From assembly GCF_008017535.1 (NCBI RefSeq), contig NZ_VRUA01000005.1, forward strand, positions 62,001 through 126,000: a stretch of DNA of 64,000 nt, written 5' to 3'. The position numbers and the translations under genes are program-made. The DNA comes from Ottowia flava. GTDB taxonomy: Bacteria; Pseudomonadota; Gammaproteobacteria; Burkholderiales; Burkholderiaceae_C. A model generated the notes under the pieces. The model worked only from the letters and a program-made list of their open reading frames with translations. It did not search any database and was not told where the DNA came from. Positions 34,867-42,935 of this stretch are shown here, piece after piece (position 1 is the first letter of the stretch; each line of letters starts with the position of its first letter).

Positions 34867-35541
34867 TCAGCGCCCCAGCCGCTTGATCGTCAGCAGCCCC
34901 ACCAGGCGCGACACCACCAGCGCGACGTACATCACGCCGGTGAATTCGCCCAGCATGACGAGCGAGCGCGCCATCGGCTTGAGCGGAATGATGTCGCCCA
35001 GGCCCACGCCCGACAGCGTGGAAAAGCTGAGGAACAGCAGCTCGATCCAGGTGCGTGGCTGCTCGGGGTCGATCTGCGCGCCAAAGCTGTGCGGCGCGAT
35101 CGCCTGGCAGGCGGCAAACAGGTGGGCGAACGCCCAGGCCAGCACGGTGAAGGTGGCGGCAGCGGCGAACAACTCGTCGCGGCTGGCGTGCTGGTCCTGC
35201 AGCATGTAGACGCACAGGCTGAGCGCAGCGTAGAAATAGAAGGCGCTTTCGGCCAGCGCGATGGCGGCCGTCAGCGTGCGCAGCGGGTGCACCACGTTCG
35301 CTACCGACATCAGCACCACCAAACCGGCCAGCACCACCGCTCCCCACGACGCCACCGGGCTGCGCCGCACCACCCACAGCGCCAGGCCCAGCACCATCAG
35401 CCCGAACGCCGTCAGCAGGATCTGCCCGCCCGCGTGTTCTTCCATCAAGGGGTATAGCAGCACGCCCAGCAGTTGGGCCGCCAGCAGCAGGGCGCTGGGG
35501 TTGCGGCGCAGCAGGGGCGGCCAGGTGAGCGGGTCCATCAT
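34867..35541 (-). CDS. Potassium-channel-like membrane protein (Ion_trans_2)
   Basis: This 224-residue membrane protein has several N-terminal helices and a C-terminal pore module. The pore helix and filter read ELLFLSFSTLSGVGLGDIIP (residues ~172-191), the position of the usual T-x-x-T-V-G-Y-G-D filter. A final helix, LGEFTGVMYVALVVSRLVGL, follows. The GVGLGD filter departs from TVGYGD, so ion selectivity is uncertain. There is no cytoplasmic RCK domain. The start is ATG 35541, immediately followed by a second ATG. It lies downstream of the SOS promoter region but is transcribed separately. Confidence 0.82.
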   Translation of the reverse strand: MMDPLTWPPLLRRNPSALLLAAQLLGVLLYPLMEEHAGGQILLTAFGLMVLGLALWVVRRSPVASWGAVVLAGLVVLMSVANVVHPLRTLTAAIALAESAFYFYAALSLCVYMLQDQHASRDELFAAAATFTVLAWAFAHLFAACQAIAPHSFGAQIDPEQPRTWIELLFLSFSTLSGVGLGDIIPLKPMARSLVMLGEFTGVMYVALVVSRLVGLLTIKRLGR

Positions 35542-35662
35542 GGCCGCGATTGTCGGGAGTCGGCGCGCTTACTGGCGTAGGTAAACGCCCCAATCCGCCC
35601 CGCCGCCGCCGCCGATGCCCCCAGCCGGCGCCAGCCCCGCTGGCGATGCGAGAATCGCCCGC

Positions 35663-36493
35663 ATGAGCCGCCCGATCCGCCACCAGTACGAAGACTTCAT
35701 GCGCCACGTGGCCGAGCACGGCGTGGCCAAGAGCGACCGCACCGGCACGGGCACGAAAAGCGTGTTCGGCTACCAGATGCGGTTTGACCTGAGCGAGGGC
35801 TTCCCGCTGGTCACGACCAAGAAGGTGCACCTCAAAAGCATCATCTACGAGCTGCTGTGGTTCTTGACCGGCTCGTCCAACAACGACTGGCTGCGCGAGC
35901 GCGGCGTGACGATCTGGGACGAATGGGCCCGACCCGACGGCGACCTGGGCCCGGTGTACGGCGTGCAGTGGCGCAGCTGGCCAACGCCCGATGGCGGGCA
36001 CATCGACCAGATCCAGCAGGTGATCGACACGCTGAAAAGCAACCCCGATTCGCGCCGCATCATCGTCAGCGCCTGGAACGTGGCCGAGCTCGACCAGATG
36101 GCGCTGATGCCCTGCCACGCGTTCTTCCAGTTCTATGTGGCGCCATCGGAGGTGGCTGGCCAGCCCGGCAAGCTGAGCTGCCAGCTGTACCAGCGCAGCG
36201 CCGACATCTTTCTGGGCGTGCCCTTCAACATCGCCAGTTACGCGCTGCTCACGCACATGGTGGCGCAGCAGTGCGATCTGCAGGTGGGCGACTTCATCTG
36301 GACCGGCGGCGACTGTCACATCTACGACAACCACGTCGATCAAGTGCGCGAACAGCTGTCGCGCACGCCCTATCCTTACCCCACGCTGCACATCCAGCGG
36401 CGCCCCGCATCGATCTTCGACTACCAGTTCGAGGACTTCGACGTGCGGGACTACCAGCACCACCCGGCCATCAAGGCGCCTGTGGCGGTGTAG
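35663..36493 (+). CDS. thyA: Thymidylate synthase
   Basis: ThyA converts dUMP to dTMP with methylenetetrahydrofolate, yielding dihydrofolate. The 276-residue protein starts [16 protein letters not shown]. It has the [20 protein letters not shown] motif, the active-site Cys in [13 protein letters not shown] at about residue 150, and the dUMP-binding [11 protein letters not shown]. The upstream open frame from 35615 is not conserved. DHFR (folA), its metabolic partner that recycles dihydrofolate, lies 2.1 kb downstream on the same strand, with an E1 dehydrogenase pair between them. Confidence 0.98.
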   Translation: MSRPIRHQYEDFMRHVAEHGVAKSDRTGTGTKSVFGYQMRFDLSEGFPLVTTKKVHLKSIIYELLWFLTGSSNNDWLRERGVTIWDEWARPDGDLGPVYGVQWRSWPTPDGGHIDQIQQVIDTLKSNPDSRRIIVSAWNVAELDQMALMPCHAFFQFYVAPSEVAGQPGKLSCQLYQRSADIFLGVPFNIASYALLTHMVAQQCDLQVGDFIWTGGDCHIYDNHVDQVREQLSRTPYPYPTLHIQRRPASIFDYQFEDFDVRDYQHHPAIKAPVAV

Positions 36494-36494
36494 G

Positions 36495-36562
36495 TTTTTT
36501 TCAAGCCAAATCGGCCTCCCGCGCTACAACCACCTGCGCGGGCAGCTTCTTTTTTAATAGCA
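36495..36562 (-). repeat. Family-1 dispersed repeat, copy R10
   Basis: Reads TTTTTTTCAAGCCAAATCGG, GCGCTACAACCACCTGCGCG, GGCAGCTTCTTTTTTAATAG. It fills the thyA to E1-alpha gap, starting 1 bp after the thyA stop and ending 5 bp before the next ATG. Confidence 0.9.
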
Positions 36563-36567
36563 TAACG

Positions 36568-37569
36568 ATGACCGATCTGCTTTCGCTGTACCGCGCCATG
36601 GTGCGCATACGCGCCTTTGAAGACGCGGCCGAAATCGCCAGCCAGGGCGGCGTGGCCGCCTGGGGCCATGCCGCCGCCGACAAGCCCGCGCTGGTGCGCG
36701 GCCCGCTGCATTTGTCCACCGGCCAGGAAGCCGTGGCCGCCGGCGTGTGCGCGCACCTGAAGCCCGCCGACCTGCTGACCTCCACCCACCGCGGCCACGG
36801 CCACACGCTGGCCAAGGGGGCCGACCCGACCAGGATGATGTGCGAGCTGTTCGGCCGCGCCACCGGCTACAACAGCGGCAAGGGCGGCTCCATGCACATC
36901 GCCGACTTCTCCGTCGGCATGCTGGGCGCCAACGGCGTCGTCGCCGCCGGCCTGCCGATCGCCGTGGGCGCCGCGCAGGGCCTGAAGATCCGCGGGCAAG
37001 ACGCCATCGCCGTGTGCTTCTTCGGCGACGGCGCCATCAACCGCGGCCCCTTCATGGAAGCGCTGAACTGGGCCGTGGTCTACCACCTGCCGGTGCTGTT
37101 CGTGTGCGAGGACAACCGCATTTCGGCCACCACCGCCAGCGCGCCCATGACCGCCGGCCCCGGCGCCAGCGCGCGCGCCACGTCGATGGGCATCGCCGCC
37201 GTGCAGGTCGACGGCACCGACGTGCAGGCCGTGAGCGACGCCGCGACCGAGCTGATCCGCGAGATCCGCAGCGGCAGCGGCCCGCGCCTGCTGCACGCGC
37301 TGACCGACCGGCACAAGGGCCACGTCTCGGTCGACGCCGCCACCTACCGCGACCCGCAGGAGGTGCAAGCCGCCCTGGCGCGCGACGGCATCGCCCGCAC
37401 ACGCGCGCAACTGGTCGCGCAAGGCCATGGCGCCGCCGCCGAGCAGATCGACCGCGAAGCCAAGGCCGAGATCGACGCCGCCGTGGCCACCGCCACCGCC
37501 GCCCCATTGCCCGACCGCAGCGCGGCATACACCGATATTCAGAACACCGGAGAAGGAATGTGGGCATGA
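36568..37569 (+). CDS. Thiamine-diphosphate-dependent dehydrogenase E1 component, alpha subunit
   Basis: This is the alpha subunit of a 2-oxoacid (pyruvate or acetoin type) dehydrogenase E1. The ThDP-binding motif begins GDGAINRGPFMEALNWAVVY at about residue 153 and ends in FVCEDNRIS. YNSGKGGSMHIADFSVGMLGAN and STHRGHGHTLAKGADP are typical of PdhA/AcoA. Length is 333 residues. The ATG at 36568 lacks a ribosome site because repeat R10 ends 5 bp upstream. It overlaps the beta-subunit gene (ATGA). No E2 or E3 gene is adjacent, so the substrate and partner complex are open; acetoin dehydrogenase-like is my best guess. Confidence 0.9.
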   Translation: MTDLLSLYRAMVRIRAFEDAAEIASQGGVAAWGHAAADKPALVRGPLHLSTGQEAVAAGVCAHLKPADLLTSTHRGHGHTLAKGADPTRMMCELFGRATGYNSGKGGSMHIADFSVGMLGANGVVAAGLPIAVGAAQGLKIRGQDAIAVCFFGDGAINRGPFMEALNWAVVYHLPVLFVCEDNRISATTASAPMTAGPGASARATSMGIAAVQVDGTDVQAVSDAATELIREIRSGSGPRLLHALTDRHKGHVSVDAATYRDPQEVQAALARDGIARTRAQLVAQGHGAAAEQIDREAKAEIDAAVATATAAPLPDRSAAYTDIQNTGEGMWA

Positions 37570-38549
37570 GCGCCGCCGTGACGATGACGTATGCGCAGGG
37601 TGCTGCGCTGGCGCTGGCCCAAGCCATGGAAGCCGACCCGCACGTGCTGGCCCTGGGCGAAGACCTGGGCCGCGGCGGCGTGTTCGGCCAGTACCGCGAC
37701 GCGGACGGACAGCCGCTGGTCAAGCGCTTCGGGCCGGAGCGCATCGTGGACACGCCGATTTCCGAAAGCACCATCGTCGGCGCCGCCGTCGGCATGGCGC
37801 TGGCCGGTTGCAAGCCGGTGGTCGAATTGCGCGTGGTCGACTTCGCGCTGTGCGCGATCGACGAAGTGGTCAACCAGGCCGCCAAAAACCGCTACATGTT
37901 CGGCGGCCAGGGCCGCGTGCCCCTGGTCATGCGCATGCCGATCGGCATCTGGTCGTCCTCGGCCGCGCAGCACAGCCAGTCGCTGGAAGCGTGGTTTGCC
38001 CACATCCCCGGGCTGGTGGTGGTCACGCCCGGCACGGCGGCGGACAACCACGGGCTGCTGCTGGCGGCGCTGGCCTCGGGCGACCCGGTGATCTACATGG
38101 AGCACAAGGAGCTGTGGGGCGTGCCGGGCGAAGTGGTGCCCGGCGAAGTCGTGCCGCTGGGCAAGGCGCGCACCTTGCGCGAGGGCGCTGACGTGACCAT
38201 CGTCTCCTGGTCGCGCCAGGTGCAGGCCTGCGCCCAAGCCGCTGAACAGCTGGCCGCCCAAGGCGTGCAAGCCGAGGTGATCGACCTGCGCACCATCTGG
38301 CCGTGGGACAAGGCCGCCGTGCTGGCCAGCGTCGCCAAGACTGGCCGCCTGCTGGTGGTGCACGAGGCGATCCAGGTCGCCGGCTTTGGCGCCGAAATCG
38401 CCGCCACGGTGGCCGAACAGACGAACGCCAAGGTCGCGCGCCTGGGTGCCCCGCGCATCCCGGTGGGCTATGCGCCCACGCTGGAGGCCGAAGCCCGCGT
38501 CGACGCCGCCAAGATCGCCGCGGCGGCGCAGCAACTGGTCCGCCGCTGA
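37566..38549 (+). CDS. Thiamine-diphosphate-dependent dehydrogenase E1 component, beta subunit
   Basis: This is the partner of the preceding alpha subunit. The 327-residue protein has the transketolase pyrimidine-binding domain (MTYAQGAALALAQAMEADPH, LGEDLGRGGVFGQYRD, RIVDTPISESTIVGAAVGMA). The C-terminal transketolase domain carries VTIVSWSRQVQACAQAAEQL, EVIDLRTIWPWD and VVHEAIQVAGFGAEIAATVA. The glutamate in TPISEST activates ThDP. Coupled start (ATGA) ensures equimolar synthesis with the alpha subunit. A 91-bp gap separates it from folA. Confidence 0.92.
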   Translation: MSAAVTMTYAQGAALALAQAMEADPHVLALGEDLGRGGVFGQYRDADGQPLVKRFGPERIVDTPISESTIVGAAVGMALAGCKPVVELRVVDFALCAIDEVVNQAAKNRYMFGGQGRVPLVMRMPIGIWSSSAAQHSQSLEAWFAHIPGLVVVTPGTAADNHGLLLAALASGDPVIYMEHKELWGVPGEVVPGEVVPLGKARTLREGADVTIVSWSRQVQACAQAAEQLAAQGVQAEVIDLRTIWPWDKAAVLASVAKTGRLLVVHEAIQVAGFGAEIAATVAEQTNAKVARLGAPRIPVGYAPTLEAEARVDAAKIAAAAQQLVRR

Positions 38550-38640
38550 CCGCTGCAGGGGCCAGCGGAAACGCTCGCCCCCGCTTGTTGCCCGCACAAT
38601 GCGGGCCTGTGTTCCGACACCCGCACGTGCCCTGCCCGGT

Positions 38641-39138
38641 ATGAAAATTCAGCTCATCTACGCCCGCGCCCGCAACGGCGTCATCGGCAAGGACGGCCAG
38701 ATGCCTTGGCACCTGCCGGAAGACCTGGCGCACTTCAAGCGCACCACGATGCACCATCCGGTCATCATGGGGCGCAAGACCTGGGATTCCCTGCCCGCCC
38801 GCTTTCGGCCGCTGCCGGGACGCACCAACATCGTCGTCACGCGGCAGGCCGATTGGCAAGAAAACGGCGCCACAACCGCACCAGACCTGCGCAAGGCGCT
38901 ACAACTTTGTGAAAGCGCCGACGCCGTGTGGGTCATCGGCGGCGCGCAGATCTACGCCCAGGCCCTGCCACTGGCCGACACGGTGGTCGAAACGGTGATC
39001 GACGCCGACTTCAACGGCGACGCGTTCGCCCCCACGCTCGGCCCCGAATGGCACGAGGTGGCGCGCGAGCCGTTCGACTCGACCACCGGCTTGCGCGGCG
39101 CCTTCGTCACTTGGCAGCGCACCGCGGCGCCGGCCTGA
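38641..39138 (+). CDS. folA: Dihydrofolate reductase
   Basis: DHFR reduces dihydrofolate to tetrahydrofolate with NADPH and is the target of trimethoprim. The 165-residue protein shows the N-terminal IYARARNGVIGKDGQMPWHL with the PWHLPEDLAHFK substrate loop. The NADPH-binding MGRKTWDSLPARFRPLPGRT and VWVIGGAQIYAQALPLAD are also present. The acidic catalytic residue is the Glu in LPED. It probably belongs to the same transcription group as thyA, although two unrelated genes come between. Confidence 0.97.
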   Translation: MKIQLIYARARNGVIGKDGQMPWHLPEDLAHFKRTTMHHPVIMGRKTWDSLPARFRPLPGRTNIVVTRQADWQENGATTAPDLRKALQLCESADAVWVIGGAQIYAQALPLADTVVETVIDADFNGDAFAPTLGPEWHEVAREPFDSTTGLRGAFVTWQRTAAPA

Positions 39139-39255
39139 CGTTCGGCGCGGCCCCACCGCACCTGCAGCGACAGGGGTTTTCACCCTCGCCTGCCGCGGCG
39201 CCATGCCAGGCGCCCACAATGCGCAGGTCCTTCCCTGGACGCGAGAGGTGAAGCC

Positions 39256-39480
39256 ATGACCCGAACCATCCACCGCTTCAAGGTCGGCGACCACGTCGGC
39301 TGGAACTCCGAAGCCGGGCGTGTCAGCGGGCACATCGTCGGCATCTACGACCGCGATTTCGACTGGAAGGGCTACACACACCACGCCAGCCCCGACGACC
39401 CGCAGTACGAAATCCGCAGCGACAAGACCGAGCACCTGGCGGTGCACAAGGGCACCGCCCTGCGCTTGCTGAAAAGCTGA
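39256..39480 (+). CDS. DUF2945-family small protein
   Basis: This 74-residue protein begins TIHRFKVGDHVGWNSEAGRV and continues SGHIVGIYDRDFDWKGYTHH, DDPQYEIRSDKTEHLAVHKG and TALRLL. This matches the DUF2945/HVA1 family, small Tudor-like beta-barrel proteins of unknown role. No signal peptide or membrane segment is seen. GAGAGGTGAAGCC precedes the ATG. It lies 19 bp from a DUF488 gene, and the two are often neighbours in proteobacteria. Confidence 0.85.
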   Translation: MTRTIHRFKVGDHVGWNSEAGRVSGHIVGIYDRDFDWKGYTHHASPDDPQYEIRSDKTEHLAVHKGTALRLLKS

Positions 39481-39499
39481 CGCGCCGACGGACCCCGCC

Positions 39500-40057
39500 A
39501 TGACCGACGCGCGCCTGCCCTACTTCACCATCGGGCATTCGACGCTGTCGGTCGACCAACTGGCGGCGCGCCTGCAGGCCGTGGGCGTGACGCGGCTGAT
39601 CGACGTGCGCAGCTTCCCGCGCTCGCGCACCAACCCGCAGTTCAACGCCGACACGCTGGCGCGCGATCTGGCCGAGCGCGGCATCGCCTACGAACGCCTG
39701 CCCGACCTGGGCGGGCGGCGCGGCCGGCAGCCCGGTGTGGCGCCCGAGGTGAACGGCTTCTGGGACAACGCCAGCTTTCACCACTACGCCGACTGGGCGC
39801 TGCAGCCGCCCTTCGCCGCCGCGCTGGCAACGCTGCGGCGGCAGGGCCAGCACGAGCGCTGCGCCATCATGTGTTCCGAAGCGGTGTGGTGGCGCTGCCA
39901 CCGGCGCATCATTGCCGACCACCTGCTGGCCGCAGGCGAACAGGTCTGCCACCTGATGGATGGCCGCAGCGAAGCCGCCCATCTCACCCCAGGCGCCCAG
40001 GTGCACGGCAACGGCACGGTGACCTACCCGGCCCGCGCCCCCACCGCCGACGCCTGA
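39500..40057 (+). CDS. DUF488 domain protein
   Basis: This 185-residue protein has the DUF488 pattern: FTIGHSTLSVDQLAARLQAV at the N-terminus, LIDVRSFPRSRTNPQFN, and GIAYERLPDLGGRR. The conserved Cys-rich motif is CSEAVWWRCHRRIIADHLL at about residues 125-143. The fold is predicted to resemble a nucleotide-binding or reductase-like domain, but no biochemical function is established to my knowledge. It is probably cotranscribed with the DUF2945 gene. It ends at family-1 repeat R11, which separates it from the convergent M20 peptidase. Confidence 0.88.
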   Translation: MTDARLPYFTIGHSTLSVDQLAARLQAVGVTRLIDVRSFPRSRTNPQFNADTLARDLAERGIAYERLPDLGGRRGRQPGVAPEVNGFWDNASFHHYADWALQPPFAAALATLRRQGQHERCAIMCSEAVWWRCHRRIIADHLLAAGEQVCHLMDGRSEAAHLTPGAQVHGNGTVTYPARAPTADA

Positions 40058-40082
40058 GGCAGCCGCGCAGGGGCGCCAGCCC

Positions 40083-40151
40083 TCAAATACTCATGTTTTG
40101 ATAGCTGGTTGCGCAGATGGTTGTAGGGCTACAGCCCAAAAACACCTGAAA
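40083..40151 (+). repeat. Family-1 dispersed repeat, copy R11
   Basis: Reads TCAAATACTCATGTTTTG, ATAGCTGGTTGCGCAGATGG, TTGTAGGGCTACAGCCCAAA. It has a perfect GGGCT-AC-AGCCC hairpin and is a good reference copy. It lies between convergent genes. Confidence 0.92.
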
Positions 40152-40164
40152 TGCCAGTAACCCG

Positions 40165-41934
40165 TCACTGCATCTGCTGCAGGTTGCCGATGCGCACCAG
40201 CATCTCGGTGAACATCTGCAAGTCGGCGTTCAGGTCGCTGACTTCCTTGTATTCCTTGGCGTTGTGCGCCGTGTACTTCTTGCCGGGCATGGCCGGGCCG
40301 AAGTTGATGGCTTTGGGCATCTGCTTGGCGGTGGTGCTGCCGGCGGTGGACACGGGCTTGGCCTCCAGCCCCGTGGTGTCGCCAAAAATGTTGAGCAGCG
40401 TGCCCAGCCAGGCGCCCTTGGGGTCACGCGCCATCCAGTTGCCTTGCGTGTGGGTCAGTGTCATGGGCAGCTTGGCCTCAGCGGCCCAGCTGTTGATGCG
40501 CTGGGCCAGCGCGGCTTTCAGCGCGTCGGGCGTGTTGCCGCGCGGCATGCGCACGTTGGCGGTCACGCCCAGTTCCTTGCCGTCGACCTTGATCAGCGTG
40601 GGCGACAGCGTCAACGGGCCCATGAAGTCGTCGCGGTAGGCCACGCCCAGCGTGCGGCCCAGGTAGTCGGTGCCGAACAGCTCGCTGACGTAGCGCACCG
40701 CGTGGGCGTAATGGTTGCCGGCCAGCGGCGCGGCCGCTTCATGCAGGAACAGCGCCAGCCGCGGCACCGGGTTGACGCCCTCTTCCGGGCGCGAGCCGTG
40801 GGCCGAGCTGCCGGTGACCTTGACGTCCACACCGTCGGCGCCGTCCACCGTCTGCCGCGCGATAGCGATGTCGAATTTTCCGCCCTGCGGCGCGTACTTG
40901 GCGATAAAGGCCGGCTTGGCGGCTTCCAGCTTGGCAGCCAGGCCTGCCACGTCGGTCGACAGCAGGCGCGCCGTGGCGGTCTGCGGGATGGCGTTGGCCG
41001 AACCGGAGCCGGTCATCGCCGTGATGACGGCCGCGCCGGGCGCCGGCTTGACCATCACCACCGGGAAGGCGGCCTTCAGCGCGCCCGTGCCTTTTTCGGC
41101 AACGACGGCGGGGTAGCGGCTGTCCAGCACGATGTTGTAGGCGGGCAGCGGCGTCTTGCCCTGGTAGTACTTCATGGCGTCGCCACCGGTTTCCTCGGTG
41201 GTTTCGATCATCAGGCGGATGCTGCGCTGCAGCGGCAAACCGCTGTCCTTCACAGCCTTCATGGCGTACAGCACCGCGGCGATGGAGCCCTTGTCGTCGA
41301 TGGTGCCGCGCCCATACAACAAGTCGCCCACGCGCGTCACTTTGAACGGGTCCAGTTGGGTGCCGTCGTCCAGCACCCATTCCTCGGCGTTGGCGGGCAC
41401 GACGTCGGCGTGCGTCAGGATGCCGAATTCCTCCGCGCCGGTGCCGGGCAACGTCACTTCAAAGATGCGGTTGTCCACGTTGCGGTACTTCAGGCCGAAG
41501 TCGCCCGCCAGGCGCTGCACCATCTGGCCAAAGGCGATGATGGCCGGGTCTTCGTGCGGCGGCGCGCTGCCGCGCACGGTCTTGAGCGCGACCATTTGCG
41601 TGGTGGTGTCGATCACCGCGCCCTGGTGCGCCAGCCGGTTGTACACGCCCAGCAGCCGCGCGATGTTGACCAGGTCGTCGCCTGCCAACGGCTGGCGTTG
41701 CTCGTACGCCGTGATCGCGGGCAGCAGCGCAGGCTGGCTCGCCTTCACGCGGCCCAGAAAGGCCGCGAAACTGCCCGCCGGCTGGTTCTGCTGGCTGGCG
41801 ATGATCTGGTCGAGCTGCGGCTTTTTCAGCGTGGCGCTGGCCGAGCCGCCGACCGACGCGCAGCCCGCCAGCCCGACGGCGGCACAGGCCAGGACCAGCG
41901 CAGCGCCCAGGGCGCGGGGACGAAAGGGGGGCAT
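40165..41934 (-). CDS. M20-family dipeptidase lipoprotein
   Basis: This is a zinc metallopeptidase of the M20 family (PepV/dipeptidase-like), anchored as a lipoprotein. The lipobox LAGC lies at about residues 22-25 of the signal ALVLACAAVGLAGCAS. Metal ligands are visible in GILTHADVVPANAEEW (His), YGRGTIDDKGSIAAVLYAM (Asp) and MIETTEETGGD (catalytic Glu and ligand). The dimerisation segment SSAHGSRPEEGVNPVPRLAL and the late TTAKQMPKAINFGPAMPGKK, which carries Asn and Gly substitutions, complete the fold. Length is 589 residues. The ATG at 41934 has AGGAGA 7 bases upstream. The substrate is probably a dipeptide or acylated amino acid. Confidence 0.9.
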   Translation of the reverse strand: MPPFRPRALGAALVLACAAVGLAGCASVGGSASATLKKPQLDQIIASQQNQPAGSFAAFLGRVKASQPALLPAITAYEQRQPLAGDDLVNIARLLGVYNRLAHQGAVIDTTTQMVALKTVRGSAPPHEDPAIIAFGQMVQRLAGDFGLKYRNVDNRIFEVTLPGTGAEEFGILTHADVVPANAEEWVLDDGTQLDPFKVTRVGDLLYGRGTIDDKGSIAAVLYAMKAVKDSGLPLQRSIRLMIETTEETGGDAMKYYQGKTPLPAYNIVLDSRYPAVVAEKGTGALKAAFPVVMVKPAPGAAVITAMTGSGSANAIPQTATARLLSTDVAGLAAKLEAAKPAFIAKYAPQGGKFDIAIARQTVDGADGVDVKVTGSSAHGSRPEEGVNPVPRLALFLHEAAAPLAGNHYAHAVRYVSELFGTDYLGRTLGVAYRDDFMGPLTLSPTLIKVDGKELGVTANVRMPRGNTPDALKAALAQRINSWAAEAKLPMTLTHTQGNWMARDPKGAWLGTLLNIFGDTTGLEAKPVSTAGSTTAKQMPKAINFGPAMPGKKYTAHNAKEYKEVSDLNADLQMFTEMLVRIGNLQQMQ

Positions 41935-42070
41935 GGCGTGTCTCCTGTCGATGAAAGTCGGGGGCTTGTTCGGCGACGCGAGCGCGGGCCGGACCGGGGG
42001 CAAATCATTCTATAAAGTGGCGCCTTGTCCGCCACCCCTCGGCGCGCCCCTTTCTCTGTGTGTCATGGCC

Positions 42071-42847
42071 ATGAAGATCACCACCTGGAACGTCAACTCC
42101 CTCACCGCCCGCCTGCAGCACGTGCTCGACTGGCTGGCCGCCAACCCGGTCGACGTGCTGGCGCTGCAGGAATTGAAGATGAGCGACGACAAGTTCCCGC
42201 ACGACGCGCTGCGCGAAGCGGGGTACGAGGCCGCCGTGTTCGGCCAGAAGACCTACAACGGCGTGGCCCTGCTGTCGCGCACACCGGTCAGCGACGTGGC
42301 GCGCAACATCGCCGGCTTTGCCGACGAGCATTCGCGCGTCATTGCCGGCACGGTGGCCGGCCCGGGCGGCCCGGTGCGCGTGGTCAACGGCTACTTCGTC
42401 AACGGCCAGGAGCCCGGCAGCGACAAGTTTGCCTACAAGATGGCCTGGCTGACCGGCCTGCAAGCCTGGTTGCAGACCGAGCTGGTCGCGCACCCGCGGC
42501 TGGTGCTGGTGGGCGACTTCAACATCGCGCCTGAAGACCGCGACAGCTACGACCCGGTGGGCCTGGCCGAAACCATTCACCACACCACCGAAGAGCGCGA
42601 CCACTTCAAGGCCCTGATCGGCCTGGGCCTGACCGACGCGTTCCGGCTGTTCGAGCAGCCCGAGAAAAGCTTTTCGTGGTGGGACTACCGCATGCTGGGC
42701 TACCAGAAGAACCGCGGCCTGCGCATCGACCACATCCTGGTCAGCCCGCCGCTGCTGCCCACCGTGCAAGCCTGCAGCATCGACCGCGTGCCGCGCAAGT
42801 GGCCCAAGCCCAGCGACCACGCGCCGGTGACGGTGGAGTTGGGCTGA
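42071..42847 (+). CDS. xth: Exodeoxyribonuclease III
   Basis: Exo III is the AP endonuclease and 3'-5' exonuclease of base-excision repair. The 258-residue protein begins MKITTWNVNSLTARLQHVLD. It has the LQELKMSDDKFP metal site, YNGVALLSRTPV, VNGYFVNGQEPGSDKFAYKM, the catalytic LVGDFNIAPEDRD and the final SDHAPVTVEL motif. An ATG two codons earlier (42065) is an alternative start; neither has a good ribosome site. It diverges from the M20 peptidase across about 135 bp. Confidence 0.95.
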   Translation: MKITTWNVNSLTARLQHVLDWLAANPVDVLALQELKMSDDKFPHDALREAGYEAAVFGQKTYNGVALLSRTPVSDVARNIAGFADEHSRVIAGTVAGPGGPVRVVNGYFVNGQEPGSDKFAYKMAWLTGLQAWLQTELVAHPRLVLVGDFNIAPEDRDSYDPVGLAETIHHTTEERDHFKALIGLGLTDAFRLFEQPEKSFSWWDYRMLGYQKNRGLRIDHILVSPPLLPTVQACSIDRVPRKWPKPSDHAPVTVELG

Positions 42848-42882
42848 ACGGACGCGGCCCAACCAGGCGCAGCAGCCGCATC

Positions 42883-42910
42883 AAAAAAGCCCCCACGCAC
42901 TGCGGGGGCT
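42883..42910 (-). terminator. Rho-independent terminator for the antiporter gene
   Basis: On the minus strand AGCCCCCGC and GTGGGGGC form a stem, followed by TTTTTT. It lies 26 bp after the antiporter stop codon and converges on xth. Confidence 0.85.
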
Positions 42911-42935
42911 GAAGTCGTAAGGAAGACGCGAGCGG

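Noticed and set aside
40264..42015. A 583-codon plus-strand frame opposite the M20 peptidase
   Set aside because: It is antisense to a lipoprotein peptidase with intact metal ligands and has only biased composition.
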